64,000 bases of DNA from JAASSS01 sp021767745 (lineage in GTDB: Bacteria > Pseudomonadota > Gammaproteobacteria > UBA5335): contig JAXHVN010000034.1 of NCBI GenBank assembly GCA_034189165.1, positions 1-64,000 of the forward strand, read 5' to 3'. The first letter of the stretch is position 1, and each line of letters starts with the position of its first letter. Of this stretch, positions 48,892 to 58,300 are shown one piece after another. The notes below the pieces were generated by a model, which saw only the letters and a program-made list of their open reading frames with translations, was not told the origin of the DNA and made no database searches. Both the position numbers and the translations under genes were made by a program.

Positions 48892-49425
48892 ATGCGGGCG
48901 CGCTGGCAAGGTGGGCGGCTCGGCCGACTGGTGCTGCTGGTGCTGCTGGCCGCCGGCCTCGGTGCCTGCGGCTTTCGGCTGGCGGGGCGGGCGCCGCTGC
49001 CGCCGGCCTACGCGCAGGTCTATGTGCAGTCCGAGCCGGTCGGCGACGAACTGGCGCTCGAACTCGCCAGCACGCTCGCTGCCAACGGCGCGCGAGTGAT
49101 CCCGGGCGCGCGGCGGGATGCAGCGGTGGTCACCCTGCGGGCCGCGCCGGCGCGGCGCCAGGTGGTGTCGGTCGATCGGGCGGGCAAGGTGCAGGAGTAC
49201 GCGCTGGTGCTGACAGCCACGCTGTCTGCCCGCGCGCCCGGCGTGGCGGACCTGCCGCCGACGCGGTTCGTGCGGCGCCGCGACTATGTGGTCGACGAGG
49301 TCGACGTGCTGGCGAACGAGGCGCGGGAAGACGAGCTGCTGGTGGCGATGCGCCAGGACATGGTGCGGGCCATGCTGCGCCGGCTGGCCGTGGCCGGGGA
49401 CGGTGGTGCAGCTCTCGCCCGCTAG
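48892..49425 (+). CDS. lptE: LPS-assembly lipoprotein LptE
   Basis: LptE plugs the LptD barrel that inserts lipopolysaccharide into the outer membrane. I start it at ATG 48892, giving 177 residues. A type II signal peptide ends with the lipobox LGAC, lipidated C26, followed by GFRLAGRAPLPP, a typical LptE opening. It lies between leuS and holA, the conserved position. Its last 20 bases overlap holA. Confidence 0.92.
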   Translation: MRARWQGGRLGRLVLLVLLAAGLGACGFRLAGRAPLPPAYAQVYVQSEPVGDELALELASTLAANGARVIPGARRDAAVVTLRAAPARRQVVSVDRAGKVQEYALVLTATLSARAPGVADLPPTRFVRRRDYVVDEVDVLANEAREDELLVAMRQDMVRAMLRRLAVAGDGGAALAR

Positions 49426-50440
49426 CCTGCCCCGACACCTGCGCGAGGGCCTGGCGCCGGTCTACCTGCTGGCCGGGCAGGTGCCGTTGCTGATCGAGGA
49501 GGCGGCCGATGCCGTGCGTGCCGCCGTGCGCCAGGCGGGAGGCGAGGAGCGGGTCGTGCTCACCGCCGAACCGGGTTTCGACTGGCCGCAGCTGATCCGG
49601 GAGATGCAGGGCCAGTCGCTGTTCGCAGCCCGCCGGCTCATCGAGCTGCGATTGCCCACGGCACGGCCGGGCGACGCGGGCGCCAAGGCGCTGCGCGAAG
49701 CCGCCGCCGTGGCCGATGCGGCCACGACACTGCTGGTGATCTGCCACGGCGAGCCGGCGATGCGGCGTACGCAGTGGTATCGGGCGTTGGAGCAGGCGGG
49801 GGCGGCGCTGTATGCCTGGCCACTGGCGGCAGCCGAGCACGAGCGCTGGCTGCAGCGCCGGCTGACCGCGCACCGGTTGCGGGCGACACCCGAAGCGCTG
49901 GCACTGCTGGTGCAGCGGACCGAGGGCAACCTGCTGGCGGCCGCGCAGGAAGTCGAAAAGCTCCGGTTGCTGGCGACCGGGGAGGAGATCGACGAGGCGC
50001 TGGTGATGCGCGCCGTGGCCAGCGGCAGTCGTTACGACGTCTTCGACCTGGCCGATGCAGTGCTGGCCGGCGAGCCGGCGCGCGTGGTGCGCATCCTGCA
50101 CGCCCTGCAGGCGGAGGACATCGCCCTGCCGCTGGTGCTCTGGGCGCTGACGCGTGATCTGCGCCTGCTCGTCCAGCTGTCGGCGGGTGACGCCGCGGCG
50201 GACGAGGCCAGTCTGCAGCGCCTGGGCGTGCGGTCGGCCCGGCGCCCGGCGGTGCGCCGCGCGGTGCGCCGGCATTCGCAGGCCGGCTGGCTGCACCTGC
50301 TGGGGCGCATGGCACGGCTGGACGCGCGCGCCAAGGGCGGCCCCGCTTCCCCCGCCGCCCCGCCGTTGGCACACGAACTGCTAGACTTGGCGCTTTCAAT
50401 GACCTTGCCGCGCCGGCGCGGCACGACCCGTACGCAATGA
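49406..50440 (+). CDS. holA: DNA polymerase III subunit delta
   Basis: The delta subunit opens the beta sliding clamp in the clamp-loader complex. I start it at GTG 49406 (MQLSPASLPRHLREGLAPVY), 5 bases after GGGGA, giving 344 residues against 343 in E. coli. Upstream in-frame sequence is an lptE shadow. YLLAGQVPLLIEEA is the family-typical beginning. The gene overlaps lptE by 20 bases and proA by four. Confidence 0.92.
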   Translation: MQLSPASLPRHLREGLAPVYLLAGQVPLLIEEAADAVRAAVRQAGGEERVVLTAEPGFDWPQLIREMQGQSLFAARRLIELRLPTARPGDAGAKALREAAAVADAATTLLVICHGEPAMRRTQWYRALEQAGAALYAWPLAAAEHERWLQRRLTAHRLRATPEALALLVQRTEGNLLAAAQEVEKLRLLATGEEIDEALVMRAVASGSRYDVFDLADAVLAGEPARVVRILHALQAEDIALPLVLWALTRDLRLLVQLSAGDAAADEASLQRLGVRSARRPAVRRAVRRHSQAGWLHLLGRMARLDARAKGGPASPAAPPLAHELLDLALSMTLPRRRGTTRTQ

Positions 50441-51732
50441 ACGCATCCCGCCCGCTCGCCGAGTCTGCCGCCGGCACCGATATCGATCAGTACGTCGACG
50501 ATCTTGGTCGCCAGGCCCGCGCCGCAGCGCGCGTGATGGCCGCTGCGCCAACCGGAACCAAGAACGCCGCGCTCGCTGCCATCGCGCAGGAGCTCGAATC
50601 TCACCGCACCGCCATCCTTGCCGCCAATGCCGGCGACGTGGAGCGGGCGCAGGCGGCCGGCCTCGAGGCGGCGCTGCTGGATCGGCTGGCGCTTGGCGAG
50701 GCCACGGTGGCCGCCATGGCCGAGGGATTGCGGCAGGTGGCGGCGTTGCCCGATCCGGTGGGACAGATCGACGATCTCGCCTACCGCCCTTCCGGCATCC
50801 AGGTCGGACGCATGCGGGTGGCGCTCGGCGTGATCGGCATCATCTACGAGTCGCGGCCGAACGTGACCGCCGATGCCGCCGCCCTGTGTCTGAAGTCCGG
50901 CAATGCCGCGATCCTGCGGGGCGGGCGCGAGGCACTGGCCTCGAACCAGGCGATCGGGCGCTGCGTACAGGCCGGACTGGCCGCCGCCGGCCTGCCGGCC
51001 ACCGCGATCCAGGTGGTGGAGACCCCCGAGCGGGCGGTGGTCGGCCGGCTGATCGCCTCGCCCGAGCATCTGGATGTGATCGTGCCGCGCGGCGGCCGCG
51101 GGTTGATCGAGCGCATCAGCCAGGAGGCGCGGGTGCCGGTGATCCGCCATCTGGACGGGGTCTGCCACGTGTACATCGACGCGGCGGCGGAGGTGGCCAA
51201 GGCGGTGGAAATCGCCGTGAATGCCAAGACGCAGCGCTACGGCACCTGCAACACCATGGAAACGCTGCTGGTGGCTGCGGAGATCGCCGCCGAGGTGCTG
51301 CCGTTGCTGGCCGTGCGCTACGAGGCCGCCGGCGTGACGCTGCGCGCCTGCGAGCGCGCCCGGGCCTGGCTCAGGGACGCCGAGCCGGCGAGCGAGGCGG
51401 ACTGGCAGGCGGAGTATCTGGCGCCGCTGCTGGCCGTGCGCGTGGTGGATGACCTGGACGGGGCGATCGCGCACATCGCCCGCTACGGCTCGGGTCACAC
51501 CGATGCGATCGTGACGCAGGACTACAGCCGCGCGCAGCGTTTCCTGCGAGAGGTCGATTCCAGCTCGGTCATGGTGAACGCCTCGACGCGCTTCGCCGAC
51601 GGCTTCGAGTACGGCCTCGGTGCCGAGATCGGCATCAGCACCGACCGGCTGCACGCCCGCGGGCCGGTTGGTTTGCAGGGCCTCACGACGCAGAAGTGGA
51701 TCGTGCTGGGAGACGGTCACGTCCGCCAGTGA
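50437..51732 (+). CDS. proA: gamma-glutamyl phosphate reductase
   Basis: ProA reduces gamma-glutamyl phosphate to the semialdehyde in proline synthesis. The 431-residue protein has the aldehyde-dehydrogenase-like fold with the catalytic C271 in QRYGTCNTMETLL, and SSSVMVNASTRFADGFEYG near the end. It is placed between holA and nadD, as in Pseudomonas, and overlaps holA by four bases. proB is not in the window. Confidence 0.96.
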   Translation: MNASRPLAESAAGTDIDQYVDDLGRQARAAARVMAAAPTGTKNAALAAIAQELESHRTAILAANAGDVERAQAAGLEAALLDRLALGEATVAAMAEGLRQVAALPDPVGQIDDLAYRPSGIQVGRMRVALGVIGIIYESRPNVTADAAALCLKSGNAAILRGGREALASNQAIGRCVQAGLAAAGLPATAIQVVETPERAVVGRLIASPEHLDVIVPRGGRGLIERISQEARVPVIRHLDGVCHVYIDAAAEVAKAVEIAVNAKTQRYGTCNTMETLLVAAEIAAEVLPLLAVRYEAAGVTLRACERARAWLRDAEPASEADWQAEYLAPLLAVRVVDDLDGAIAHIARYGSGHTDAIVTQDYSRAQRFLREVDSSSVMVNASTRFADGFEYGLGAEIGISTDRLHARGPVGLQGLTTQKWIVLGDGHVRQ

Positions 51733-51733
51733 A

Positions 51734-52381
51734 ATCAGTGCCGTCGGCGTCTTCGGCGGCACCTTCGATCCGGTTCACTACGGCCACCTGCGGGCGGCAC
51801 TGGAAGTGCGCCAGGCGCTCGGCCTGGCCGAGGTGCGGTTCGTGCCGACGGCCGACCCGCCCCACCGCGGCGCCCCGGCGCTGCCCGCCGCCGCTCGCCT
51901 GAGCCTGGTGGACACGGCGATCGCCGATGAGCCGGGTTTTACGCTCGACGATCGCGAGCTGCGCCGGCCGGGGCCATCGTTCACCGTGGATACGCTGACC
52001 GAGTTGCGGGCCGAACTCGGCCCGCGGGTGCCGCTGTGCCTGCTGCTCGGCGCCGATGCCTTCGCCGGCCTGGCCACCTGGCAGCGCTGGCAGGAACTGC
52101 CGGCACTGGCGCATCTGGTGCTGGTGCACCGGGCCGGCGAGGCGTTGCCGGTGCCGCCGGATCTGGACGGGCTGCTGCAGGCCCGCTGGACCGAGGACGC
52201 CGCGGCGCTGCGCCGCGAGCCGGCCGGCCGTGTGATGCAGGTCGCCATGACGCCCCTGGCGATCTCCGCCACTGCGATCCGGCAAGCCTTGGCAACTGGC
52301 CGCGATCCGCGGTATTTGTTACCCGACGCCGTGCTGGCGCGGATCCGACGGGAGGGGTGGTACCTGCACGATGCAATCTGA
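51734..52381 (+). CDS. nadD: nicotinate-mononucleotide adenylyltransferase
   Basis: NadD makes deamido-NAD from nicotinate mononucleotide and ATP. The nucleotidyl-transferase motif GVFGGTFDPVHYGHLR begins almost at once and SATAIRQAL is the C-terminal ATP-binding motif. The start is uncertain. No ATG, GTG or TTG lies in frame close to the domain. I place it at ATC 51734, reading ISAVGVFGG, because this gives 215 residues, close to the 213 of E. coli. The nearest canonical in-frame starts, TTG 51668 and ATG 51620, lie deep inside proA. Confidence 0.85.
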   Translation: MSAVGVFGGTFDPVHYGHLRAALEVRQALGLAEVRFVPTADPPHRGAPALPAAARLSLVDTAIADEPGFTLDDRELRRPGPSFTVDTLTELRAELGPRVPLCLLLGADAFAGLATWQRWQELPALAHLVLVHRAGEALPVPPDLDGLLQARWTEDAAALRREPAGRVMQVAMTPLAISATAIRQALATGRDPRYLLPDAVLARIRREGWYLHDAI

Positions 52382-52724
52382 GCAACTGAGCGTGCTCGTG
52401 CGCGAGGCGCTCGAGGAAATCAAGGGCATCGATGTGTCGGTGCTCGACGTCGCGGCGCAGAGCGCCTTCGCCGACTACATGATCATTGCCAGCGGCAGTT
52501 CGCACCGGCATGTGAAGTCGCTGGCCGACAACGTGCAGCAACGCGCGCGCGAGGCCGGCATCCGACCGCTGGGCGTGGAGGGGGAACAGGTCGGCGACTG
52601 GGTGCTGGTGGACCTCGGCGACGTGGTCGCCCACGTGATGCGCCCCGAGGTTCGCGCCTACTACAACCTGGAGAAGTTGTGGGATCTGCCGGCGCCATCA
52701 GCCGGCACCGCCACGCACGGTTGA
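52371..52724 (+). CDS. rsfS: ribosome silencing factor RsfS
   Basis: RsfS binds L14 and blocks subunit joining in stationary phase or starvation. The 117-residue protein has the motif SVLDVAAQSAFADYMIIASGS and the GVEGEQVGDWVLVDLGDVVAHVM segment. It overlaps the nadD end by 11 bases, and rlmH follows after 3 bases. Confidence 0.95.
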   Translation: MQSEQLSVLVREALEEIKGIDVSVLDVAAQSAFADYMIIASGSSHRHVKSLADNVQQRAREAGIRPLGVEGEQVGDWVLVDLGDVVAHVMRPEVRAYYNLEKLWDLPAPSAGTATHG

Positions 52725-52727
52725 TCC

Positions 52728-53189
52728 GTGCGCATCCACCTGCTTGCGATCGGCCAGCGGCCACCCGCGTGGGTGAGCGATGGCTTCGAGGACTACGTCC
52801 GTCGCCTGCCGCCGCCGCTGCGGCCGCAGCTCGAGGTGCTGCCGCCGACGCGCCGGCGTGACGACTTGACCCGGGCACGGCGGGAGGAGACCGACCGCCT
52901 GCTGGCGCGGGCGCCGGCCGCCGCCCGCCTGATCGCCCTGGACGAGCGCGGCGCGTCCTGGAGCACGCAGGAGCTGGCCGGCCAGCTCGCTGAGTGGCAG
53001 CAGGCGGGTCAGGCGGTGGCGCTGCTCATCGGCGGCGCCGACGGCTTGGCGCTCGAACGCGCCGCTGGCGCGCAGCGCTGGTCACTCTCTCGCCTCACCC
53101 TGCCGCACGCCCTGGTGCGTGTGGTGATCGCCGAACAGCTCTATCGGGCGTGGTCCATCCTGCAACATCACCCCTATCATCGTGAGTGA
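52728..53189 (+). CDS. rlmH: 23S rRNA pseudouridine-1915 N3-methyltransferase RlmH
   Basis: RlmH is a SPOUT methyltransferase acting on pseudouridine 1915 in helix 69. The 153-residue protein starts at GTG 52728. It has the knot region ALLIGGADGL and the C-terminal LPHALVRVVIAEQLYRAWSI and HPYHRE, all typical. It overlaps maf by 8 bases. Confidence 0.96.
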   Translation: MRIHLLAIGQRPPAWVSDGFEDYVRRLPPPLRPQLEVLPPTRRRDDLTRARREETDRLLARAPAAARLIALDERGASWSTQELAGQLAEWQQAGQAVALLIGGADGLALERAAGAQRWSLSRLTLPHALVRVVIAEQLYRAWSILQHHPYHRE

Positions 53190-53805
53190 GTCGTCCGGGC
53201 AGGCCCGGCGGCAGGCCCTGCCGCGGCTGTGCCTGGCGTCTAGCTCCCCGCGCCGGGCGGCGTTGCTGCGTCAGTTGGGCGTGGCCTTCGACAGTTGCCA
53301 TCCGCAGGTCGACGAATGTCGGCTGCCGGACGAACCCGCCCGCCGCTACGTGCGGCGCGTCGCGCTGGCCAAGGCCGCGGCCGGCGCGGCGCAGGCGGGC
53401 GGGGTGCCGGTGCTGGCCGCCGACACCACGGTAGTACTCGACGGGGCGGTGCTGGGCAAGCCCGCCGACGCCTCGGCGGGCGTCGCGATGCTCGCCAGGC
53501 TCTCCGGTCGTGCCCATCATGTGCTCACGGCGCTGGTGGTGCGGAACGCGCAGCAGGTGCACTGCGCCCTCAGCTGCTCACGCGTCACCTTCCGAGACAT
53601 CACGCCCTCGGAGGCGGCCGCCTACTGGCGCACGGGTGAGCCGGCCGACAAGGCCGGGGGCTATGCCATCCAGGGTCTGGGCGCGATCTTCGTGCGGGAG
53701 CTGCGCGGCAGCTACAGCGGCGTGATGGGGTTGCCGCTGTACGAGACCATGCGGCTGCTCGAGCGGCTGGACGAACGATTCAAGTTGTTGGCGGGGCCGG
53801 AATGA
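53182..53805 (+). CDS. Maf family nucleotide pyrophosphatase
   Basis: Maf proteins hydrolyse non-canonical or pyrimidine nucleoside triphosphates. The 207-residue protein starts at GTG 53182, overlapping rlmH. The signature LASSSPRRAALLRQLG is at the N-terminus, with VLAADTTVVLDG and GGYAIQGLGAIFV further on. The YhdE or YceF subtype is not settled; the position before rng matches YhdE. It overlaps rng by four bases. Confidence 0.93.
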   Translation: MSESSGQARRQALPRLCLASSSPRRAALLRQLGVAFDSCHPQVDECRLPDEPARRYVRRVALAKAAAGAAQAGGVPVLAADTTVVLDGAVLGKPADASAGVAMLARLSGRAHHVLTALVVRNAQQVHCALSCSRVTFRDITPSEAAAYWRTGEPADKAGGYAIQGLGAIFVRELRGSYSGVMGLPLYETMRLLERLDERFKLLAGPE

Positions 53806-55268
53806 GCGAGGAGATACTGATCAACGTGACGCCGGAGGAAACCCGCGTCGCGCTGGTCGAGAACGGCATGCTGCAGGAGATCTTCATCGAGCGCTCCGAG
53901 CAGCACGACACGGTCGGCAGCCTCTATCAGGGCAAGGTGCTGCGGGTGTTGCCGGGCATGCAGGCGGCGTTCGTGGATATCGGCGCGCGGCGCAGCGCGT
54001 TCCTGCACGTGTCGGACATGCGCGAGGCGCGGGCCATCGGCGCGGTGGACGGGGAGCCGCTGATCCCGATCGAACGGCTGCTGCGGGAGGGGCAGACGCT
54101 GCTGGTGCAGGTGGTCAAGGACAGCCTCGGCGGCAAGGGCGCCCGGCTCAGCACCAAGATCAGCATCCCCTCGCGCTACCTGGTGTACATGCCCGATTCG
54201 GCCCACGTGGGCGTTTCGGCGCGCATCGAGGATGAGGGCGAGCGGGCGCGGCTCAAGCAGGTGGTGACGGCGCTGCGCACCGATGATCTGCCGGGCGGCT
54301 ATATCGTGCGCACGGCTGGCGAGGGCGCCAGCACCGAATCACTGCGGCGCGACATGCTGATGCTGGCGAAGATCTGGCAGGTGATCGCCGAGAAGGCGGC
54401 CAGCACGCCCGGTGGGCGCCGCATCCACGACGACCTGCCGCTGGTGCTGCGGACCCTGCGCGATCTGGTGGACGCCGACGTCGAGCGCGTGCGCATCGAC
54501 TCGCCGGAGACCTTCAAGCGCGTCTCGCAGTTCGTCGATGCCTTCCTGCCGGACGCCGACGTACGGCTGGAGCAGTACACGGCCGACCGCCCCATCTTCG
54601 ACCTGTTCGGCGTGGAAGACGAGATCCAGCGCGCGCTGGACCGGCGGGTGCCGTTGAAGTCGGGCGGCTACCTGGTGATCGATCAGACCGAGTCGATGAC
54701 CACGATCGACGTCAATACCGGTGGCTACGTCGGTCATCGCACCCTCGAGGAAACGATCTTCAAGACCAACATCGAGGCGGTGCAGGCGATCGCGCGCCAG
54801 CTGCGGCTGCGCAATCTCGGCGGAATCATCATCATCGACTTCATCGATATGGAGGATGAGGATCACCGCCGCCAGGTGCTGCGGGCGCTGGAGAAGTGTC
54901 TGGAGCGCGATCCGGCCCGTACCAAGCTGTCCGGCGTGTCGGCGCTGGGGCTGGTGGAGATGACGCGCAAGCGCACCCGCGAAAGTCTCGGCCGGCTGCT
55001 GTGCGAGCCCTGCGCCGTGTGCGGCGGACGCGGCTACACCAAGTCCGTCGACACGATCTGCTTCGAGATCCTGCGCGAGATCATCCGCGCGGCCCGCCAG
55101 TTCGACGCCCGCGAACTGCTCGTGCTGGCGGCGGACAACGTCGTCACGCGGTTGCTGGAGGACAAGGCCACCAACCTCGCCGAGCTGGAACAGTCGTTGG
55201 GGCGGCCGATTCGGTTGCAGGCACAGTCGATGTACTATACGGATCAATATGATGTCGTGATGTTATGA
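53802..55268 (+). CDS. rng: ribonuclease G
   Basis: RNase G is a homologue of the RNase E catalytic half that matures the 5' end of 16S rRNA and degrades some mRNAs. The 488-residue protein has the S1 domain (GSLYQGKVLRVLPGMQAAF), the catalytic-domain stretch IIIDFIDMEDEDH, and the zinc-link CEPCAVCGGRG. There is no RNase E-type C-terminal scaffold. It overlaps maf by four bases. Confidence 0.96.
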   Translation: MSEEILINVTPEETRVALVENGMLQEIFIERSEQHDTVGSLYQGKVLRVLPGMQAAFVDIGARRSAFLHVSDMREARAIGAVDGEPLIPIERLLREGQTLLVQVVKDSLGGKGARLSTKISIPSRYLVYMPDSAHVGVSARIEDEGERARLKQVVTALRTDDLPGGYIVRTAGEGASTESLRRDMLMLAKIWQVIAEKAASTPGGRRIHDDLPLVLRTLRDLVDADVERVRIDSPETFKRVSQFVDAFLPDADVRLEQYTADRPIFDLFGVEDEIQRALDRRVPLKSGGYLVIDQTESMTTIDVNTGGYVGHRTLEETIFKTNIEAVQAIARQLRLRNLGGIIIIDFIDMEDEDHRRQVLRALEKCLERDPARTKLSGVSALGLVEMTRKRTRESLGRLLCEPCAVCGGRGYTKSVDTICFEILREIIRAARQFDARELLVLAADNVVTRLLEDKATNLAELEQSLGRPIRLQAQSMYYTDQYDVVML

Positions 55269-55341
55269 CCGTCCAGCAGCCCACGCGGCGGCCGCCGCTC
55301 GACTCGGGGCGCCTGCCGCCCTCCGCCTGCGGCCCCCGCCC

Positions 55342-58300
55342 ATGATGCGCCGCCTGACGCGCTACGGCATCTATCTCGGGCTCGTGCTGGCGGTCATCGT
55401 CTCGCTCGCCGCCGGTACGCTGGCGCTGCTCTCGCCCGAGCTGCCGCAGTATCGGCAGCAGCTCGAGCAGTGGCTGGAGGCACGCACCGGGCGGGAGATC
55501 GAGATCGACGAGCTCATCGCCCGGTGGCATGGGTTCGGGCCGGAGATCGCGGTCAGCCGCATCCAGACGGATGACGCGGAGGGCCTGTCGCGGCTACGGG
55601 TCGGTGAGGTCAGCGTCGGCTTCAATCTCTTCGATCTGCTGCGGCTGCGGGCGCAACCGAACCGGGTCGTCGTCGAGCAGGCCGATCTCGAGCTCGCCCG
55701 CGGTGCCGATGGGCGCTGGCGTCTGGAGGGCATCCCGCTAGGTGCCGGCGGCAATGCCGGTGAGTCGCCCCTGTGGGGCGATATCGCCGACGTACTGGAG
55801 ACCTACGGCACCCTCGTGCTGCGTGACAGCACCATCTCCGTGAGTCTGGCGCCCGATCGGCCACCGGGGCTGGTGTTCCGGGGGCTCGACATCTCGTTGC
55901 ACTCGTCCGGCCGTCGTCACCGCCTGCAGATCAGCTCCGCCGAGGCCGGCCGACTCGGGCGGGATCTGCACCTGTCGCTGGACGCTCGCGGTGATCTGCA
56001 TCGCCCGGAACGCTGGAGCGGCACGCTGTCGTTGGGTTTCAGCGGCCTGACGCCCGGGCGATTCCTGCAGCGACTGGCCGGTCCGCGTCTGGTGCTGGAG
56101 CAGAGCGATCTGAACCTGTTGCTGGACAGCCGGTGGCAGGAGGGTCGTCTGGTGCAGGCCGAGGGTGAGCTCGCCCTGCGTCGTGCGCGTCTGCTCGGCG
56201 AGGCAGCGGCCGACGGATCGGCCGGTGCTGACTCGCCAGAGGCGATGCCGCTGGCCCTCCAGCTGGACTACGGGCTCGCTGCCACCGATGGCGACTACCG
56301 GGTACGACTGACGCAGATCGCCGCGGAACTCGACTCGCGCACCGTGGTTCGCCATGGCGAGCTGGAAGCGACGCTGGGTCACGCCGCTCATCCGGTTTCC
56401 GCGCGTGCCCGCGCGGAAACGGTTCGACTGCAGCCGCTGGTGGCGGTACTGGACGCACTGGTACCGGCACGGAGCTCGCCCCCGCCAGCCACTCTGGCCG
56501 CCTTCGCCCCGGAAGGTACCGTCACGGCACTGGACGTGCGTTGGGAGAACGCCGGTGGCCTGCGCGGTACGGCGGGCCTGCATGGGGTGGGCTGGCAGCC
56601 GGTGGGCGATCTGCCCGGCGTGGCGGGGCTGGACGGTGAGCTGCAGCTACGCGGGGAGAGTGGCGAAATCCACATCGACAGCGAGGCCTTGCGCCTGGCG
56701 ATACCACGCGTCTTCCCGTCGGCATGGCCCGCGGCACGAACCCGCGCCCGTCTCGCCTGGCAGATGGAGCCCGCCACGCGCTTCGAGCTGGACGTGGCGC
56801 AGTACGCCAGTGAGGACGGCTCGCTGTCCGGGCAGGCAAGCCTGCAGCTGGCGGAAGCGACGCCGCCGTGGCTGGAGGTGCAGGCGGAGGGCGTCGACAT
56901 CGACCTGGCGCGGCTGGAGCGGTATCTGCCCCAGGTACGCCTGCCGGCCGGTGTGCGGCGCTATCTCGTGGGCGCGCTCAGTGCCGGCACGGTCCGTCGG
57001 GCGCAGGTCGAACTCGCCGGGCCGGTGAACCGGTTCCCCGCCGATGCCCCCGATGGCTATCTGCGGGCGCAGGTCGAGCTGGCGGAGGCCCTGTTCGCCT
57101 TCGATCCGCGGTGGCCCGCGCTGGAGCGTGCCGATGCGCTACTGCGGTTCGAGGGCCGCGGGCTGGAGGTGGCGCTGCAGCGCGGGCAGATCATGGAAGC
57201 GCAGGTGCAGCAGGCATCTGCCCGCATCGCCGATCTGACGCGCGGGGAGCTGCAGGTCGAAGGTCAGCTCACCGCCGATGTCGCGGCAGCCGCCGAACTG
57301 CTGCGCCGCTCGCCGCTTGCCCGGGGCCGGGAACGGCTGCTGCGAGGTCTGGACGGTAGCGGCCCGACGCGCGTGGCGCTGAATCTGACGCTGCCTCTGC
57401 GGGCGCTCGATCGGCGCCATGTGGCTGGCCAGGTGCAGTGGCAGCAGGCGCAGCTACGCCAGGATGACTGGGATCTCACCATCGACGAGGTAAGTGGCAC
57501 GCTGGCGTTCGAGAACACCCGCTTCAGCGCGGATGACCTGCGCGGGCGTCTCTACGGCGAGCCGGTGCGGGTCGACGTCGCCGCCCTGCCGGGGCAGGAC
57601 CGGGCGACGCGCATCAGCGCCCGCGGCACGCTGAGCGCCCGTCAGCTGCGTCAGCGGCTGCCGGCCCTCGCCGCGGCGCCGTTGCAGGGGCAGAGCACCT
57701 GGCGTGGGCACGTCGATCTGCTGCCCCGCGGCCAGTGGGGGTGGCAGCTCAACTCCGATCTGGCGGGCATGGCGCTGGACTGGCCGGCGCCGCTCGGCAA
57801 GGCGCCGGCGCCGGCCCGGCCGCTGGAGATCGCCTCGCTGGGCGAGCCGATGACGCTGCGCTTCGATTATGGCGATCGGCTCGCCGGTCGGCTGCGGCTG
57901 GGCGAGCAGGGCGAGCGGCTCGGGTTCGACCGCGGTGATGTCATCATCGGCACCGGCGCGAGTTCACGGCACGCAAGCCTGCCCCACGACCCGGGACTGC
58001 GGCTGCGCGGCGGCCTGTCGCGTGTGGATCTGCCCGCCTGGCTGGCGCAGCTACCAGCGCGCGAGGCGGCCAATACGCCCCTGCGCTGGCCGGCCTGGCT
58101 GCAGACGCTGGATGTCACTGTAGATGACATCGTCGGTCTGCCGGTACCGCTGAAGGACCTGGCGCTGCAGGTGACCGGCGACGCCGGCAGTGCACGCGCG
58201 CAATTCTCCAGCTCGCTGGCCGCTGGCGCTCTGGACGTTCCCGCCAGTCCGCACGAGCCGTGGCAGGGTCGGCTTGACTACCTGCGGCTGCCGGCCAGGG

